This document shows positions 26,368 to 36,026 of a stretch of DNA of 64,000 bases, piece by piece (the stretch's first letter is position 1; every line of letters begins with the position of its first letter). Location: assembly GCF_000711895.1 (NCBI RefSeq), contig NZ_JONO01000010.1, forward strand, positions 48,944 through 112,943, written 5' to 3'. The notes beneath the pieces were generated by a model. It was not told the origin of the DNA. It did not search any database and was given only the letters and a program-made list of their open reading frames with translations. This DNA is from Photorhabdus australis DSM 17609 (GTDB lineage: Bacteria; Pseudomonadota; Gammaproteobacteria; Enterobacterales; Enterobacteriaceae). Position numbers and translations under genes: made by a program.

Positions 26368-28974
26368 TTAGTTACGGGCCTGCTCCATCAACCTTGATGA
26401 TGACAGCGAGGCATTCGCGCTATGGCTGTTATTACCGTTGGCCAACTGGCACAGCAACAACAAGGAAGCCATCTCTTCTACTGCGGGTAACTTATTTGGC
26501 AACTCAACGACACACTGCAATTCGCCATCCCAGCGCACATCCAGCTTCTCACCTGGATTTATCCCGCTCAGGTAGGTATTCCCGCCGTCATTGACGATAC
26601 CAATTTCCCGTTTATCCTTATTCAACACTGTCGCACCAAACGGTGGGGTACTCCCATCTGATAAACGGATCAATCCCATTGCCTTCTCCCCGGCTATCAC
26701 CTGGAATTTACGGTAACCAATCGCACCTTCTGTCAGTGTTGCTTGCTGTACTGAACGTATTGCTTCCACATTGTTTGGCAGTTTATTCAAGTCAATGCTC
26801 GCACTGTTACGATAGTAGTTATTCACATCCGAGATCACCGCCTTACCGAATCTATTGGTATGGGTGATCGCACCAAAACCTTTCACGGGTACTCCCCCCA
26901 CACCTTCGGTATCCACCATCAAGCGCGTCGTTCCCGGCATATTGATACGGTGCAGCGCCGCGCCTTCTGTCGTAGCGGTCACCCCCCCTTGGATAGAAAG
27001 TGCTGCCGTGGTGTAACGTCCATCCTGATAACTCGCACTTGTCGTCAATTGAGTGCGGTCGCCGTAATGAGTGAAATAACCGTTAGCCGTTGCCTTGCCA
27101 TCAATACTGCTACCCGCCGCTAAACGATAACTACTGTTCTCATTTATCCGTCCGTAATAACCAACAGTGTTGGAATTACCTCTCCGATTGACCATCGCGT
27201 TATAACTGATCGTTCCTGAATGACCCCACGGTAAGGACAATGTTAAATACATGCCATCGTCATTCTTGCTTTCATATTTATTACGATAAGCCGATAAGTT
27301 CAGGTTAATATTTTTAAAAGTACCAATATCGAAATAGCGCGATACAGATAAGTTATAGCGATCATTATTCGGTCGATTCCAGTAAGTCTGATGGCTATAG
27401 TTCAGGTAAGTGCTAATCCCCAAAGTCGTGAACTGTTTATTCAGCATAATGTTATAGAGTTCTTTGCCACTTTCCCCATCGCCATCATGATAACGGCGAT
27501 CCAGATATTGACTCATGCTCATGAAATCACGCTCTGAGAAGCGATAACCTGCAAAAGTCACCTGACTGTCATACTCCTCAAAACGCTTGGAATAACTCAA
27601 GCGATAAGACCCTCCTGTCAGGGTTTGATTCTCATCCGGTAAATGAGCGCGGGATTCAGTGACATCAAAGGACAGAGCACCGAAGGCCATCAGATCACGC
27701 CCTAGCCCCAGCGACAATGCGTTATAATCTCCAGCCCCCAATACCCCGCCATACAGTGACCAGCCATTGTTTATCCCCCAGGAAAATTCCCCGACACCAA
27801 AACCCTTCCCCTCACTGCGATGCTTCCAGTTGGTCGGCTTACCCGCTGCTAGTTTGTACTGTACCCGCCCCGGACGAGTCAGATAAGGAATACTCGCAGT
27901 ATCAACTTGAAACTCCTGTACACCGCCTCCCTGCTCTTCCACTCGCACATCCAGTTTGCCACTGACCGCATCATTGATGTCCTGAATACGGAATGGCCCT
28001 GGCGCAACCTGAGTCTCATACAACACTCGCCCTTGTTGACGAATAGTCACTTTGGCATTCGTTTTCGCCACACCGGTGACCTCCGGCGCATAACCCCGCA
28101 GGTTTGGTGGCAACATATTGTCATCAGTGACCAAACTTGCCCCGGTAAAACGGAAGCTGTCAAAGATACCTGAATTGAGATAATCCTCACCCAGCGTCAG
28201 CTTGGCCTGCAAATGAGGAATCGCCCGATACATGTAGTAACGGCTCCAATCCCAATTCTTCTCTGTGCTACCTGTCCGGCCAGTGACGTGGTTATATTGT
28301 GCCTGCCAGTCCGCCCGCAGACGCCATGTTCCAACGTTTATTCCAGTCGTACCATTGGCACTAACATTCTGATTTCTTTTTCCCTTAGTTGGTTTGGATA
28401 CCTGAGCGTTAACGTTGTAATCAAACAACATCCCCAAGACTCCCTCATCCCAACGTGACGGTGGGTCCCAATCCGGCGAACTATATTCAAGATAAGCCTG
28501 CGGTACGCTCAGATATAACGTATCGCTGCCCAAATCCCCACGCACCATCATGCCAGGTAGCGTTTTAACCTCCAGGCATTGATTATTATTCCACCAGGTG
28601 AGTTTTGCCTCCCATTCCGCCCGTAAACCCAGTTGTTTCACCACATCAGGCGACAAACATGCCACACTCCCTCTCGGATCATCTGGTGGTACCATAAAAG
28701 TCACCGGCATCTCCGGCAGTTCACTGTTATTCAGACGTACCATCATCTGGTAATCCCCCGGCATGATATAACCCGCACGGGAAAATTCTTTTAAATCAAT
28801 CCGCGAGCGATCCTGAACATCCAATACATCCGTATTAAATTCAATTTCTTCTTCCGCATACGCAATGTGAGTACCCATCAACGCGAACAATACTAAAACA
28901 GCAAGAGGTTTCCAGACACATCGAGCCAAGACCACCCTGTTGTGTTCAGTGGTCACACCCAAAAACAAAGCCAT
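26368..28974 (-). CDS. Outer-membrane fimbrial usher (PapC/MrpC-like)
   Basis: 868 residues, usual for ushers. A signal peptide ends near AYAEE. The N-terminal periplasmic domain (EFNTDVLDVQDRSRIDLKEFS), the 24-strand barrel with the conserved GGxGxGxFSWG-like segment near the middle (GFGVGEFSWGINNGWS), the plug region and the C-terminal Cys pair (LQCVVEL...LLLCQLA) are visible. It recruits chaperone-subunit complexes and extrudes the fimbria. It lies between minor pilin B and the chaperone. No frameshift was noticed. Confidence 0.93.
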   Translation of the reverse strand: MALFLGVTTEHNRVVLARCVWKPLAVLVLFALMGTHIAYAEEEIEFNTDVLDVQDRSRIDLKEFSRAGYIMPGDYQMMVRLNNSELPEMPVTFMVPPDDPRGSVACLSPDVVKQLGLRAEWEAKLTWWNNNQCLEVKTLPGMMVRGDLGSDTLYLSVPQAYLEYSSPDWDPPSRWDEGVLGMLFDYNVNAQVSKPTKGKRNQNVSANGTTGINVGTWRLRADWQAQYNHVTGRTGSTEKNWDWSRYYMYRAIPHLQAKLTLGEDYLNSGIFDSFRFTGASLVTDDNMLPPNLRGYAPEVTGVAKTNAKVTIRQQGRVLYETQVAPGPFRIQDINDAVSGKLDVRVEEQGGGVQEFQVDTASIPYLTRPGRVQYKLAAGKPTNWKHRSEGKGFGVGEFSWGINNGWSLYGGVLGAGDYNALSLGLGRDLMAFGALSFDVTESRAHLPDENQTLTGGSYRLSYSKRFEEYDSQVTFAGYRFSERDFMSMSQYLDRRYHDGDGESGKELYNIMLNKQFTTLGISTYLNYSHQTYWNRPNNDRYNLSVSRYFDIGTFKNINLNLSAYRNKYESKNDDGMYLTLSLPWGHSGTISYNAMVNRRGNSNTVGYYGRINENSSYRLAAGSSIDGKATANGYFTHYGDRTQLTTSASYQDGRYTTAALSIQGGVTATTEGAALHRINMPGTTRLMVDTEGVGGVPVKGFGAITHTNRFGKAVISDVNNYYRNSASIDLNKLPNNVEAIRSVQQATLTEGAIGYRKFQVIAGEKAMGLIRLSDGSTPPFGATVLNKDKREIGIVNDGGNTYLSGINPGEKLDVRWDGELQCVVELPNKLPAVEEMASLLLLCQLANGNNSHSANASLSSSRLMEQARN

Positions 28975-28994
28975 AACATTCTCTGAATCGATGA

Positions 28995-29546
28995 TTAATA
29001 ATAATCCAGCCTGAACCGGACGGTGGTTCGATATTGCCCCACCTGTAATAATTGATGATTACCCACCAGGCGCATCGCGTAATTCAGGGTCATATGCCCT
29101 TCTTGCAAAGCACTTATTGGCAGTGGGGTCCCCGGATATGCCTGATTGCCCCGTATATCAGTAATTTGTAACGCTACACCTCGTGCCACACCGTATAACC
29201 GGAAATTATTCCCATCCGACGCACCATCAAACGTTACCTGAAAGTGACGCCAATCTGGTGTACCCGATGTCGCTGAGGCAAGTACGCAATTAATCAAGCG
29301 GATGGAAAAGGGGCGTTTTGGCCCCTGTCCATCACGTATCACCCGGCTGACTGGAGTAGTGGCCAATTCAATCGTTTGGTCACCACTACCTGCATCAATC
29401 GCGCAGGCCGTATCAATGATGGCTCCTTGCATGCTAACGCGACCATGCCCTTGCGCTCCTCGTGGAGCAATCGCTTCAGCACCAACAACAATGCAAGAAA
29501 ACATTAGCATGCAGGGCACCACAACAACGGCAACACATCGGCTCAT
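28995..29546 (-). CDS. Minor fimbrial subunit (MrpB-like)
   Basis: 183 residues from the Met at 29546 (GGAGA 9 nt upstream; the frame is open back to 29615 but that start would add a non-signal tail). Signal peptide to about VGAEA. Pilin features: Cys pair (DTACAID and LINCVLA) and C terminus TTVRFRLDYY. The position between the major pilin and the usher matches MrpB of Proteus, thought to be a terminator or anchor of the rod. Confidence 0.82.
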   Translation of the reverse strand: MSRCVAVVVVPCMLMFSCIVVGAEAIAPRGAQGHGRVSMQGAIIDTACAIDAGSGDQTIELATTPVSRVIRDGQGPKRPFSIRLINCVLASATSGTPDWRHFQVTFDGASDGNNFRLYGVARGVALQITDIRGNQAYPGTPLPISALQEGHMTLNYAMRLVGNHQLLQVGQYRTTVRFRLDYY

Positions 29547-29627
29547 AACTTTTCTCCAACTAAACTCATGCAAAACTTTTATCAGGAAACGCCTACTACC
29601 AGTAAGCGTTTCCATGCATGAAAAGAG

Positions 29628-30167
29628 TTATTGATAAGTCAGCTGGAAATTGGCAATGCCAGTAAATTCACCCGGAATAACTGCATCAGGTGTTGTATCC
29701 CCCTGAAGATAAGCAGCAAAATTGAGATCATTATTACCATCATGCAGCGCTACAGCGGGAGAAGGCGTACCCAGTTTAATCTTATTCCCTCCTGCATCAG
29801 TGATCGCAATGCCTGCACCCTTAGCTGTCCCTTCAATACCCAACAGACCGTCACCGCCGACTATATTGGATTTGGCACCGACAAACGTCGTTGTTACCGT
29901 ACTTAGCGTATCGGTAGTACAGTTCTCTAAAGAAATTTTGAACGACCTGGAGGAAGAACGGCCACCGTTTTTCAACGCTGCGTTAGAAATAGCACCCATT
30001 GGCACAACCTGCTCAACCGTTTCCGGTGTGATAGAGCAAGGTGCATCAATGATAGAGCCCGTAAAAGTCACAGTTCCATGACCTTGACTGGAGTTAGCTG
30101 CATTTACAGAACCCGCAGCCAGAGCCACACCCAATCCCAGAGCCATAACCAATTTATTCAAATTCAT
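29628..30167 (-). CDS. Major fimbrial subunit (MrpA/MadA-like)
   Basis: 179 residues with a classical signal peptide cut after VNA (about residue 23) and ribosome site AAGGAA. Mature sequence begins near NSSQGHGTVTFTGSIIDAPC. The Cys pair is DAPCSI and LENCTT, the end is ANFQLTYQ. It is the first gene after the invertible element, the place of the main rod subunit in mrp/mad-type operons. Its promoter should lie inside the invertible segment 30299-30617, so its expression is phase variable. Confidence 0.9.
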   Translation of the reverse strand: MNLNKLVMALGLGVALAAGSVNAANSSQGHGTVTFTGSIIDAPCSITPETVEQVVPMGAISNAALKNGGRSSSRSFKISLENCTTDTLSTVTTTFVGAKSNIVGGDGLLGIEGTAKGAGIAITDAGGNKIKLGTPSPAVALHDGNNDLNFAAYLQGDTTPDAVIPGEFTGIANFQLTYQ

Positions 30168-30298
30168 GTAAGTTAATTCCTTGAATTAAAGGATAAAATA
30201 CCCATAACCGTAAAGAAAATAGCAGTGCAGGAACCCAATTCCATACACCAGATATCCAGTGCAAAATAGGATTTCAAAATTTCGTATTAATATTTTTA

Positions 30299-30324
30299 AA
30301 ACCAAACAAAATGCACCAAACTGT
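30299..30324 (+). repeat. Left inverted repeat of the phase switch
   Basis: Contains the core AATGCACCAAACTGT; its reverse complement lies at 30592-30617 with two mismatches. This is the expected recombinase recognition and crossover site. Confidence 0.9.
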
Positions 30325-30371
30325 TTTATTTAGTTAAAAAAACTAATCATAAGTAATAATTTGAAGCAAAA

Positions 30372-30397
30372 ATTCAAAATTACATGTAATTTTGAAT
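30372..30397. promoter_or_regulatory. 26-bp perfect palindrome inside the switch
   Basis: Half-site ATTCAAAATTACA followed at once by its exact complement. A symmetric site of this size is likely bound by a dimeric regulator (for example an Lrp- or TetR-type protein), or could form a cruciform. It moves with the element when it inverts. Confidence 0.6.
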
Positions 30398-30591
30398 TTA
30401 TAATCTAAGTGATTAACTAATATCTGATTGAATTCAGATGAACTAACTAATTTTTTACAATAAATTAATAATGAAACATGAAAAATAGTAAAGAATAATG
30501 GAAAAAGATTCTATATTATAAATAGTTAAATATTGGCAATTTGCCATTACACAAAATTTGACTTAAGAGGTAGTTTTGTAGGAACATATTT

Positions 30592-30617
30592 ACAGTTTGG
30601 TGCATTCTGTTTAGTTT
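30592..30617 (-). repeat. Right inverted repeat of the phase switch
   Basis: Reverse complement of 30299-30324 with two mismatches (core ACAGTTTGGTGCATT). Ends 235 bp before the recombinase start. Confidence 0.9.
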
Positions 30618-30852
30618 CTCTTTATTACCTAATAGTTTCTAAATATACAATTACAAAGTTTACAAGCTGATATTTTCTATTGAAAAATGGCTATTTATGA
30701 CTATCTGAAAACAGTCTTTATAGATTTTGTCCCAAATAAATAGAATTACCAGTTAATAATTTTATAATAGTTCTATTAATTGGTATATTCCGGTAGATTA
30801 ATATTATTTTCTACCCATAACTATCTGCTCAAATTTCACAGGAACTATTTTC

Positions 30853-31428
30853 ATGAAGAAGCGTAAATTCTTAACCAGACATGAAATTGATGCGATCTTA
30901 GAAAAAGCACGTCAGGGTCGTCATGCTGAACGGGATTACTGCATGTTACTCATGTGCTTCATTCATGGGTTTAGAGTCAGCGAACTATGCAATTTAACAC
31001 TATCCGACCTTGATCTTAGTTCAGAAATTATTCATGTGAGGCGATTAAAAGGGGGGTTATCAACAACACACCCATTGATAGCTGAAGAAATTAATGCTTT
31101 AAATCAATGGCTTATTGTCAGAAAGAGTTGGAGAGAAGCAGACACACCGTGGGTCTTTTTATCGCAAAAATCAGGCGCTATTTCACGTCAACAGGTTTAT
31201 GGTTTATTAAAGCGATATGGCAAACAAGCATTAGTCAGTATTTCACCTCACCCACATATGTTAAGACATGCCTGCGGTTATGCTCTTGCTGATCTGGGGA
31301 GAGATACGCGCCTTATTCAAGATTATCTCGGTCACCGTAATATATCCCATACCGTTATTTACACAGCAAGTAATGTAAAACGATTTTTTAGAATATGGGA
31401 AGTTCCTTCAAAAAGATTCCTCGATTAA
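30853..31428 (+). CDS. Tyrosine recombinase of the fimbrial switch (FimB/MrpI-like)
   Basis: 191 residues, the length of FimB/FimE/MrpI. AGGAAC lies 8 nt before the ATG. Catalytic residues can be placed: Arg in HGFRVSELCNL, HxxR in PHMLRHACGYAL, His in YLGHRNIS and the nucleophile Tyr in VIYTAS. It should invert the segment 30299-30617 by recombining the 26-bp repeats. It diverges from the fimbrial operon and is followed by a strong terminator. Confidence 0.93.
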   Translation: MKKRKFLTRHEIDAILEKARQGRHAERDYCMLLMCFIHGFRVSELCNLTLSDLDLSSEIIHVRRLKGGLSTTHPLIAEEINALNQWLIVRKSWREADTPWVFLSQKSGAISRQQVYGLLKRYGKQALVSISPHPHMLRHACGYALADLGRDTRLIQDYLGHRNISHTVIYTASNVKRFFRIWEVPSKRFLD

Positions 31429-31505
31429 AGTATCTCTTTTTTATAAAAACATTGTAATATGGGTAGTTATTTTTCCTGAAGTTAAAGAATATTATCTAAT
31501 ATTTA

Positions 31506-31537
31506 AAATCCTCATCTATATACTGATGAGGATTTTT
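31506..31537 (+). terminator. Terminator after the recombinase gene
   Basis: AAATCCTCATC (31506-31516) and GATGAGGATTT (31525-31535) form an 11-bp perfect stem with an 8-nt loop, then more T residues. Confidence 0.8.
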
Positions 31538-31964
31538 TATCCCCCAGGATAATTATCAACATCATAAAGCTATTTTTATTTCTTATAATTAATCTCAAAA
31601 TAATTTTTTTGGAAACTAATAGATGATGGCATTAAATGAAAATATATATTTGACATATATAATTTAATTAAAAATCTATCCTAACCCTCTTTTAACCTGA
31701 ATAGATCATTGCTGCAATGGTGACAATGACGACAAACACGCTCAAGAAAATAAGTATTTTTTCACATCAAATATGAAAATTTGCTAACTATTTATAAAAC
31801 AAGAAAAAATATAAAAAGTGATTCACTATTGAAAAACACGAAAGGTTGCAGGAGGATTCATTCTCACTGAATTTCCTTCAGGGAAAAAATCCTCTTGTTC
31901 CATTCAATTTCACCGGCAGTTAAATAGTTAATAAAATAACTATCACCATAGTAACCATCGAAAA
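31538..31964. other. AT-rich intergenic region between convergent genes
   Basis: About 430 bp with no ORF or repeat copy. A small hairpin (CTGAA/TTCAG) and an AGGATT/AATCCT pair between about 31850 and 31895 may help end the minus-strand transferase transcript. Confidence 0.4.
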
Positions 31965-33557
31965 TTATTTATACGCAGACTGATGAATCTCTTTCAATGA
32001 AGATTGTATATCCAGGAAATCTTCATCTAATTTATCATAATTTTTCACTTCATCTTTAAATGTAATAACATTATCTTGTCCACTGCACTTCTCATTAGAA
32101 AGCATATTACAATCATCAGGAATATTCTTTTCTCTTATTCCAAGCCATTGGGAAAATAACGTTAAAAAATACAGGCCACTTCTTTGTGCCGTTATTTCTT
32201 CACGGTGGTGGTAATCGCTGCCGGTGATAAAAAATGGCACCTGAAAACTCTGTTTATTTTTATCATTATGCGTCAGGTTTTCCCGTTCCGTTCCTTTATC
32301 AATATAAGAAAGCCCATGGTCTGAAAAATACATCATTGTCCATTTTGAATGATGGCTATTAGCCTTAAATGCAATATCAGAAAGAATTTTATCTGTATTC
32401 GCGATACTCTTTATATAACAGGAAATTTCTTCCGACTGTAAAAATACATCATATTTTCCATTCGTTCTGACGCATGCTTGTGGGTGAGATCCCATCAAAT
32501 GAATAATAATCAATTTTTTCTTTTTCTCTGACATTAATGCTTTTTCTATATAAGGCATTAATTTATCATCCGGTAAATAAAGCCTGTCATCAGAACTTCC
32601 ACTTTTCAGGAAATTAAAACTATCTGCCTGTTGCCCAATTAAAGCAACCGGAGAATCAAAAGCACTTTTCATACCTTGATTAGATATCCAATAAGTATAA
32701 AAACCCGCTTTCTTTGCCAACGTAATAATACTGTTGTTCAAATCGATACTATTGTCGTTTCTCAAAGCTAATGAATTTGTCAAAGATAGCTGAGTCGATG
32801 CCGCTGAAGAGATATAATTTGTAAATATTTTAGCATTGGCTTTATTCAACCACGGCGTATTATCATAAGGAAAACCATATGCCTCCATAAAATCTTTTCT
32901 GACACTTTCCCCAATTACCATGATATATGTTTCATATTTATCTTCTTCTACAACCGGCTGCCAGAAGTCTTTCTGTTTTATTATTTCAGCAAACCTCACT
33001 CTTTCCGAATTAACCTCATTATAGCTCTCAACGATATCACTAAAAAATCTAACTTCCGGTAATCCAGATGCTAATAGGTTAAAATCCGGATCGAAATCAG
33101 ATTTGATATATCCTTTTACCGGTGACCAAAAAGCGGATAAAACAAAAAACAGAGAAAGAAATCCTATATGGCTCTTCTTCAATGTTACTTTTACCTTGAG
33201 AGATAAAAGCATTAAAATAATAGTGACTAATACTACTAAATATGTAAATAAAGGAAGCCCACTGATAAACTCAATAGCTTCGTTTTTATTAGTATATATT
33301 AAAGACCCTATTGAGTTCACATCAGGATAACCATAAGTTAATCCTACTGGAGAATAAATCACCCCAATTAACCCAATGGAAAATATAAAGGTATAATATA
33401 TTAAACAGTTAAAATTAGATAACAATATTAAGATTGAAAATGCACTGAATACATATATAAACTTTAACTGATAGCCAAGACTTAAATGGGCCAGTGTAAT
33501 AAAACCAAACAGGCACATTAAAACAAAAATTTCCCGAATCTTCTTACTCAACAACAT
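31965..33557 (-). CDS. Phosphoethanolamine transferase (YhbX/EptA-like, sulfatase fold)
   Basis: 530 residues with ribosome site AAGGAAACGAG. The first ~150 residues form about five membrane helices, and the rest is a periplasmic alkaline-phosphatase/sulfatase-type domain. The nucleophile motif is IMVIGESVRKDFM, with a Thr following at SAASTQLSL; metal ligands appear in SDHGLSY and in LTHNDKN. Members move phosphoethanolamine from phosphatidylethanolamine onto lipid A, core sugars or glucans. Length and motifs resemble E. coli YhbX most, whose acceptor is uncertain. The gene is solitary. It may affect resistance to host antimicrobial peptides, but that is inference. Confidence 0.85.
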   Translation of the reverse strand: MLLSKKIREIFVLMCLFGFITLAHLSLGYQLKFIYVFSAFSILILLSNFNCLIYYTFIFSIGLIGVIYSPVGLTYGYPDVNSIGSLIYTNKNEAIEFISGLPLFTYLVVLVTIILMLLSLKVKVTLKKSHIGFLSLFFVLSAFWSPVKGYIKSDFDPDFNLLASGLPEVRFFSDIVESYNEVNSERVRFAEIIKQKDFWQPVVEEDKYETYIMVIGESVRKDFMEAYGFPYDNTPWLNKANAKIFTNYISSAASTQLSLTNSLALRNDNSIDLNNSIITLAKKAGFYTYWISNQGMKSAFDSPVALIGQQADSFNFLKSGSSDDRLYLPDDKLMPYIEKALMSEKKKKLIIIHLMGSHPQACVRTNGKYDVFLQSEEISCYIKSIANTDKILSDIAFKANSHHSKWTMMYFSDHGLSYIDKGTERENLTHNDKNKQSFQVPFFITGSDYHHREEITAQRSGLYFLTLFSQWLGIREKNIPDDCNMLSNEKCSGQDNVITFKDEVKNYDKLDEDFLDIQSSLKEIHQSAYK

Positions 33558-33740
33558 TTTAACTCGTTTCCTTAATCTACGGAAAAAATCCTAAAGCATT
33601 AATGATTTTATCTTATTAAGATGGATTATTTTGCAAAATAGAAATATCTGTATTTGATTAACCCTGTTCCTGAATGAGATCAACTCTACTCATATTTTTA
33701 TTCAACACAATTATGTTCTAAATTTCATCTATTCTTTGTA

Positions 33741-33853
33741 TATACCTGTTATCTTTCAAGTTGCCTCTTTGTTGGCTGCACTCTCTCACCCCGGTCACAT
33801 AGTTATCTATGCTCCCTTGCCGTCGCGATCCATCTTGAAATCTATTGGGTATA
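33741..33853. repeat. MITE-like repeat, 113-bp short form (copy D)
   Basis: Full termini but lacking the internal CCGGGGATTCGCTC-type block found in the 127-bp form. Lies upstream of the gene remnants at 34 kb. Confidence 0.88.
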
Positions 33854-34002
33854 ACCGCAAGCAACTTCACTCAAACTGCTACATGAAAAGGTTAAACAAA
33901 CACATAAAAATACCTTACCAATCTATCTGTCATTTCGTTAATGATTATCCTAAGCAGGAGCTTTCAATGATTAATCTTAAAAATTTGATTAACAGAATGT
34001 AA

Positions 34003-34483
34003 ATGATATGCATTTTTTCATTAATAGCAAGAGCATTGGGATATTCTGGTCCCAATCATAAAAGCCGGGATGAGTACCGGATTAACCATGCTACCCGCGA
34101 TCAAATTTCTAAAGCTGCCTACACGGCAGTAAACAGCAAAAACCAGAAGATTTACATGGCACCTGGAAAAGGTGTTTCGATATTATGATGCTTTGGTTAA
34201 ATTCAAGATACAAGGATATCAACACGCTATAATAAGCATATGACCGCTTTCAATGGCTATAGCTCAAAAATAACAAAACAAACAATGGCATTAATGGCAG
34301 GTTAAGCCGGGCTATCTGGGGCAAAAGCCATTATTAATATCGCTACTGAAATTTATGACATCGCTAAAGACTTTCATAAGGAAGCCAGATATGTTGGTAT
34401 TCCAATAACTTTAGCCAAAAAGATTCAACGAAATATTGACAACAAACGGAACACGTTGAAAGAATCATTCCGAAACCCTTAGG
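34003..34483 (+). pseudogene. Degraded gene of unknown family, interrupted by stops
   Basis: A 61-codon frame (34003-34188; NHATRDQISKAAYTAVNSKN) is followed in other frames by MTAFNGYSSKITKQTMALMAG, then a TAA, then an uninterrupted continuation AGLSGAKAIINIATEIYDIA to a TAG at 34481-34483. The coding-like character either side of the stop suggests one gene broken by point mutations. I do not recognise the family. It ends 9 bp before the pRiA4b-like gene, so the two were probably once an operon. Confidence 0.5.
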
Positions 34484-34492
34484 AGATGAATA

Positions 34493-35101
34493 ATGAACGA
34501 GAAATTCTATCAGTTAAAAATTACCCTCATAGATTCACAACCGGCTATCTGGCGACAATTTGTCGTTCCTGCTTCTATCCCGCTCGATAGATTGCATGAT
34601 GCGATACAAATCGTTATGGGGTGGCAAGATAGCCACTTACATGAATTTCGTATCGGCAAGCAACGGCTAACAGAAATGCCAGAAGAGCCATCTGATGGAG
34701 AGGAAGAAGGTTTATATCGCCTGATAGATTTGGTTAAACAAAAAGGCAGAACGTTTAGCTACGTCTATGATTTTGGCGATAACTGGGAACATGAAATCAT
34801 CTTAGAAAACAGCAATTATCCTGAACAGGATCTTCCTCTACCTATTTATTGTCTGGATGGCGCGCGCGCCTGCCCTCTTGAAGATACTGGCGGCGTCTAT
34901 GGCTATGAGAATTTAATAGCAATACTTAATGACCCTTCCCACGAGGAATATGAAGAAACGCGGCAATGGGTAAATGGATTACTTGATTTAGCAGAAAATG
35001 ATCATTTCGATCCTGAGCTATTTTGTCCAAACAGTATTAATGGCTTTTTAGCCCTTTATTATCGCTGGTCACGCGATCGCCACCAACCCTTGTGGAACTG
35101 A
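34493..35101 (+). CDS. Plasmid pRiA4b ORF-3 family protein
   Basis: 202 residues with an AGGAG ribosome site. It matches the pRiA4b ORF-3 family across its length: FYQLKITLIDSQPAIWRQF near the start, HDAIQIVMGWQDSHLHEF, then FSYVYDFGDNWEHEI and GGVYGYENLIAIL. The family is common on plasmids and genomic islands, and its function is not known. It stands between a degraded gene and a long gene-poor stretch, consistent with an island remnant. Confidence 0.85.
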   Translation: MNEKFYQLKITLIDSQPAIWRQFVVPASIPLDRLHDAIQIVMGWQDSHLHEFRIGKQRLTEMPEEPSDGEEEGLYRLIDLVKQKGRTFSYVYDFGDNWEHEIILENSNYPEQDLPLPIYCLDGARACPLEDTGGVYGYENLIAILNDPSHEEYEETRQWVNGLLDLAENDHFDPELFCPNSINGFLALYYRWSRDRHQPLWN

Positions 35102-35489
35102 AAAATTTCAGATGCATCACTATTACAGCCTCAAGTGCTTAATTTGAGCTACTTTTTCTCGTGGAACAGATAATATTTAATTCAGTATTGAGTGCAGTTT
35201 CGACGGTGTTACAGGTTAACTCCGGGCAAACTGCACTGGTACTGTCCTCGCCAACCATTTCATCAATACAAACTCAGCGAAAATAATGTCCTGACCGTAA
35301 ACCTTTTGAAACATTGGGCAGAATTTTCTATCCGTGTTCTGGAGGATATCCTTTAATCTGGGTAGCCGGATTTACTATCAATAAAGCATCCCGCAAATTC
35401 TCAAAATCTCGCTAAAAAAATACCTTCCAACCTGATTCTCAACTGAATACATTGTATCTCACTCATGAATATGTGACGCAAAAACAGGA
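35102..35489. other. Gene-poor stretch with decayed coding-like DNA
   Basis: About 390 bp. On the minus strand short open stretches (for example KVYGQDIIFAEFVLMKWLAR near 35250-35320) look coding but are broken by stops. Probably remains of a lost gene; the family is not recognised. Confidence 0.3.
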
Positions 35490-35602
35490 TATACCCGTCA
35501 TCTTTCAAGTTGCTTCTTTGTTGGCTGCACTCACTCACCCCGGTCACATAGTTATCTATACTCCCTTGCCACCGCGATGCATCTTGAAATCTATTGGGTA
35601 TA
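35490..35602. repeat. MITE-like repeat, 113-bp short form (copy E)
   Basis: Same short form as at 33741, with TATACC and GGTATA ends. The two short copies bracket the pRiA4b-like gene and its degraded neighbour. Confidence 0.88.
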
Positions 35603-36026
35603 TTATTTTATTATTTATCAGAAACGGAGATTTAATAATTAATCAAATAGATAGGCAGAGAATATAATTAATCATCTTAAGTAGAAAATAAATGAATTCG
35701 AGATTTTTTTCATTTTCATACTTTTTCAATTCTATAGTAACAGCACTCATTTTCTGCTTCTAATACTCTCTAATAAATTTATTTTTTTGTAAATTGAAAA
35801 ATTGAATTTTTTTCTTGCTATTCGGTGATAATTTAATAATTATTGTTTTAAATTTCATCACATGGGCAGTATGAAGAATATTTCAGGTTCTGTTCCTCTT
35901 ATTTCACAGGAATGAATTGAGTGGGAGTTCATGCCTGTATTCTTGTCGTCCAATTGACTATTGTAATTTCTTCGGTGAAAAAATTAATCATTTCAATTCC
36001 CTGACATAATTAAGGAAACAACATCG
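35603..36026. other. AT-rich upstream region of the lipase effector
   Basis: About 420 bp of very AT-rich DNA that should include the lipase promoter. No ORF or repeat copy was recognised. Confidence 0.4.

Larger units (their letters stand above)
30299..30617. promoter_or_regulatory. Invertible fimbrial phase-switch element
   Basis: A 319-bp segment bounded by 26-bp inverted repeats (24 of 26 positions match), between the major pilin gene and a tyrosine recombinase gene. This is the layout of the mrp switch of Proteus and the mad switch of Photorhabdus. The intervening 267 bp are AT-rich and contain a 26-bp perfect palindrome. I could not assign the promoter orientation (ON or OFF) with confidence. 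Confidence 0.88.
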
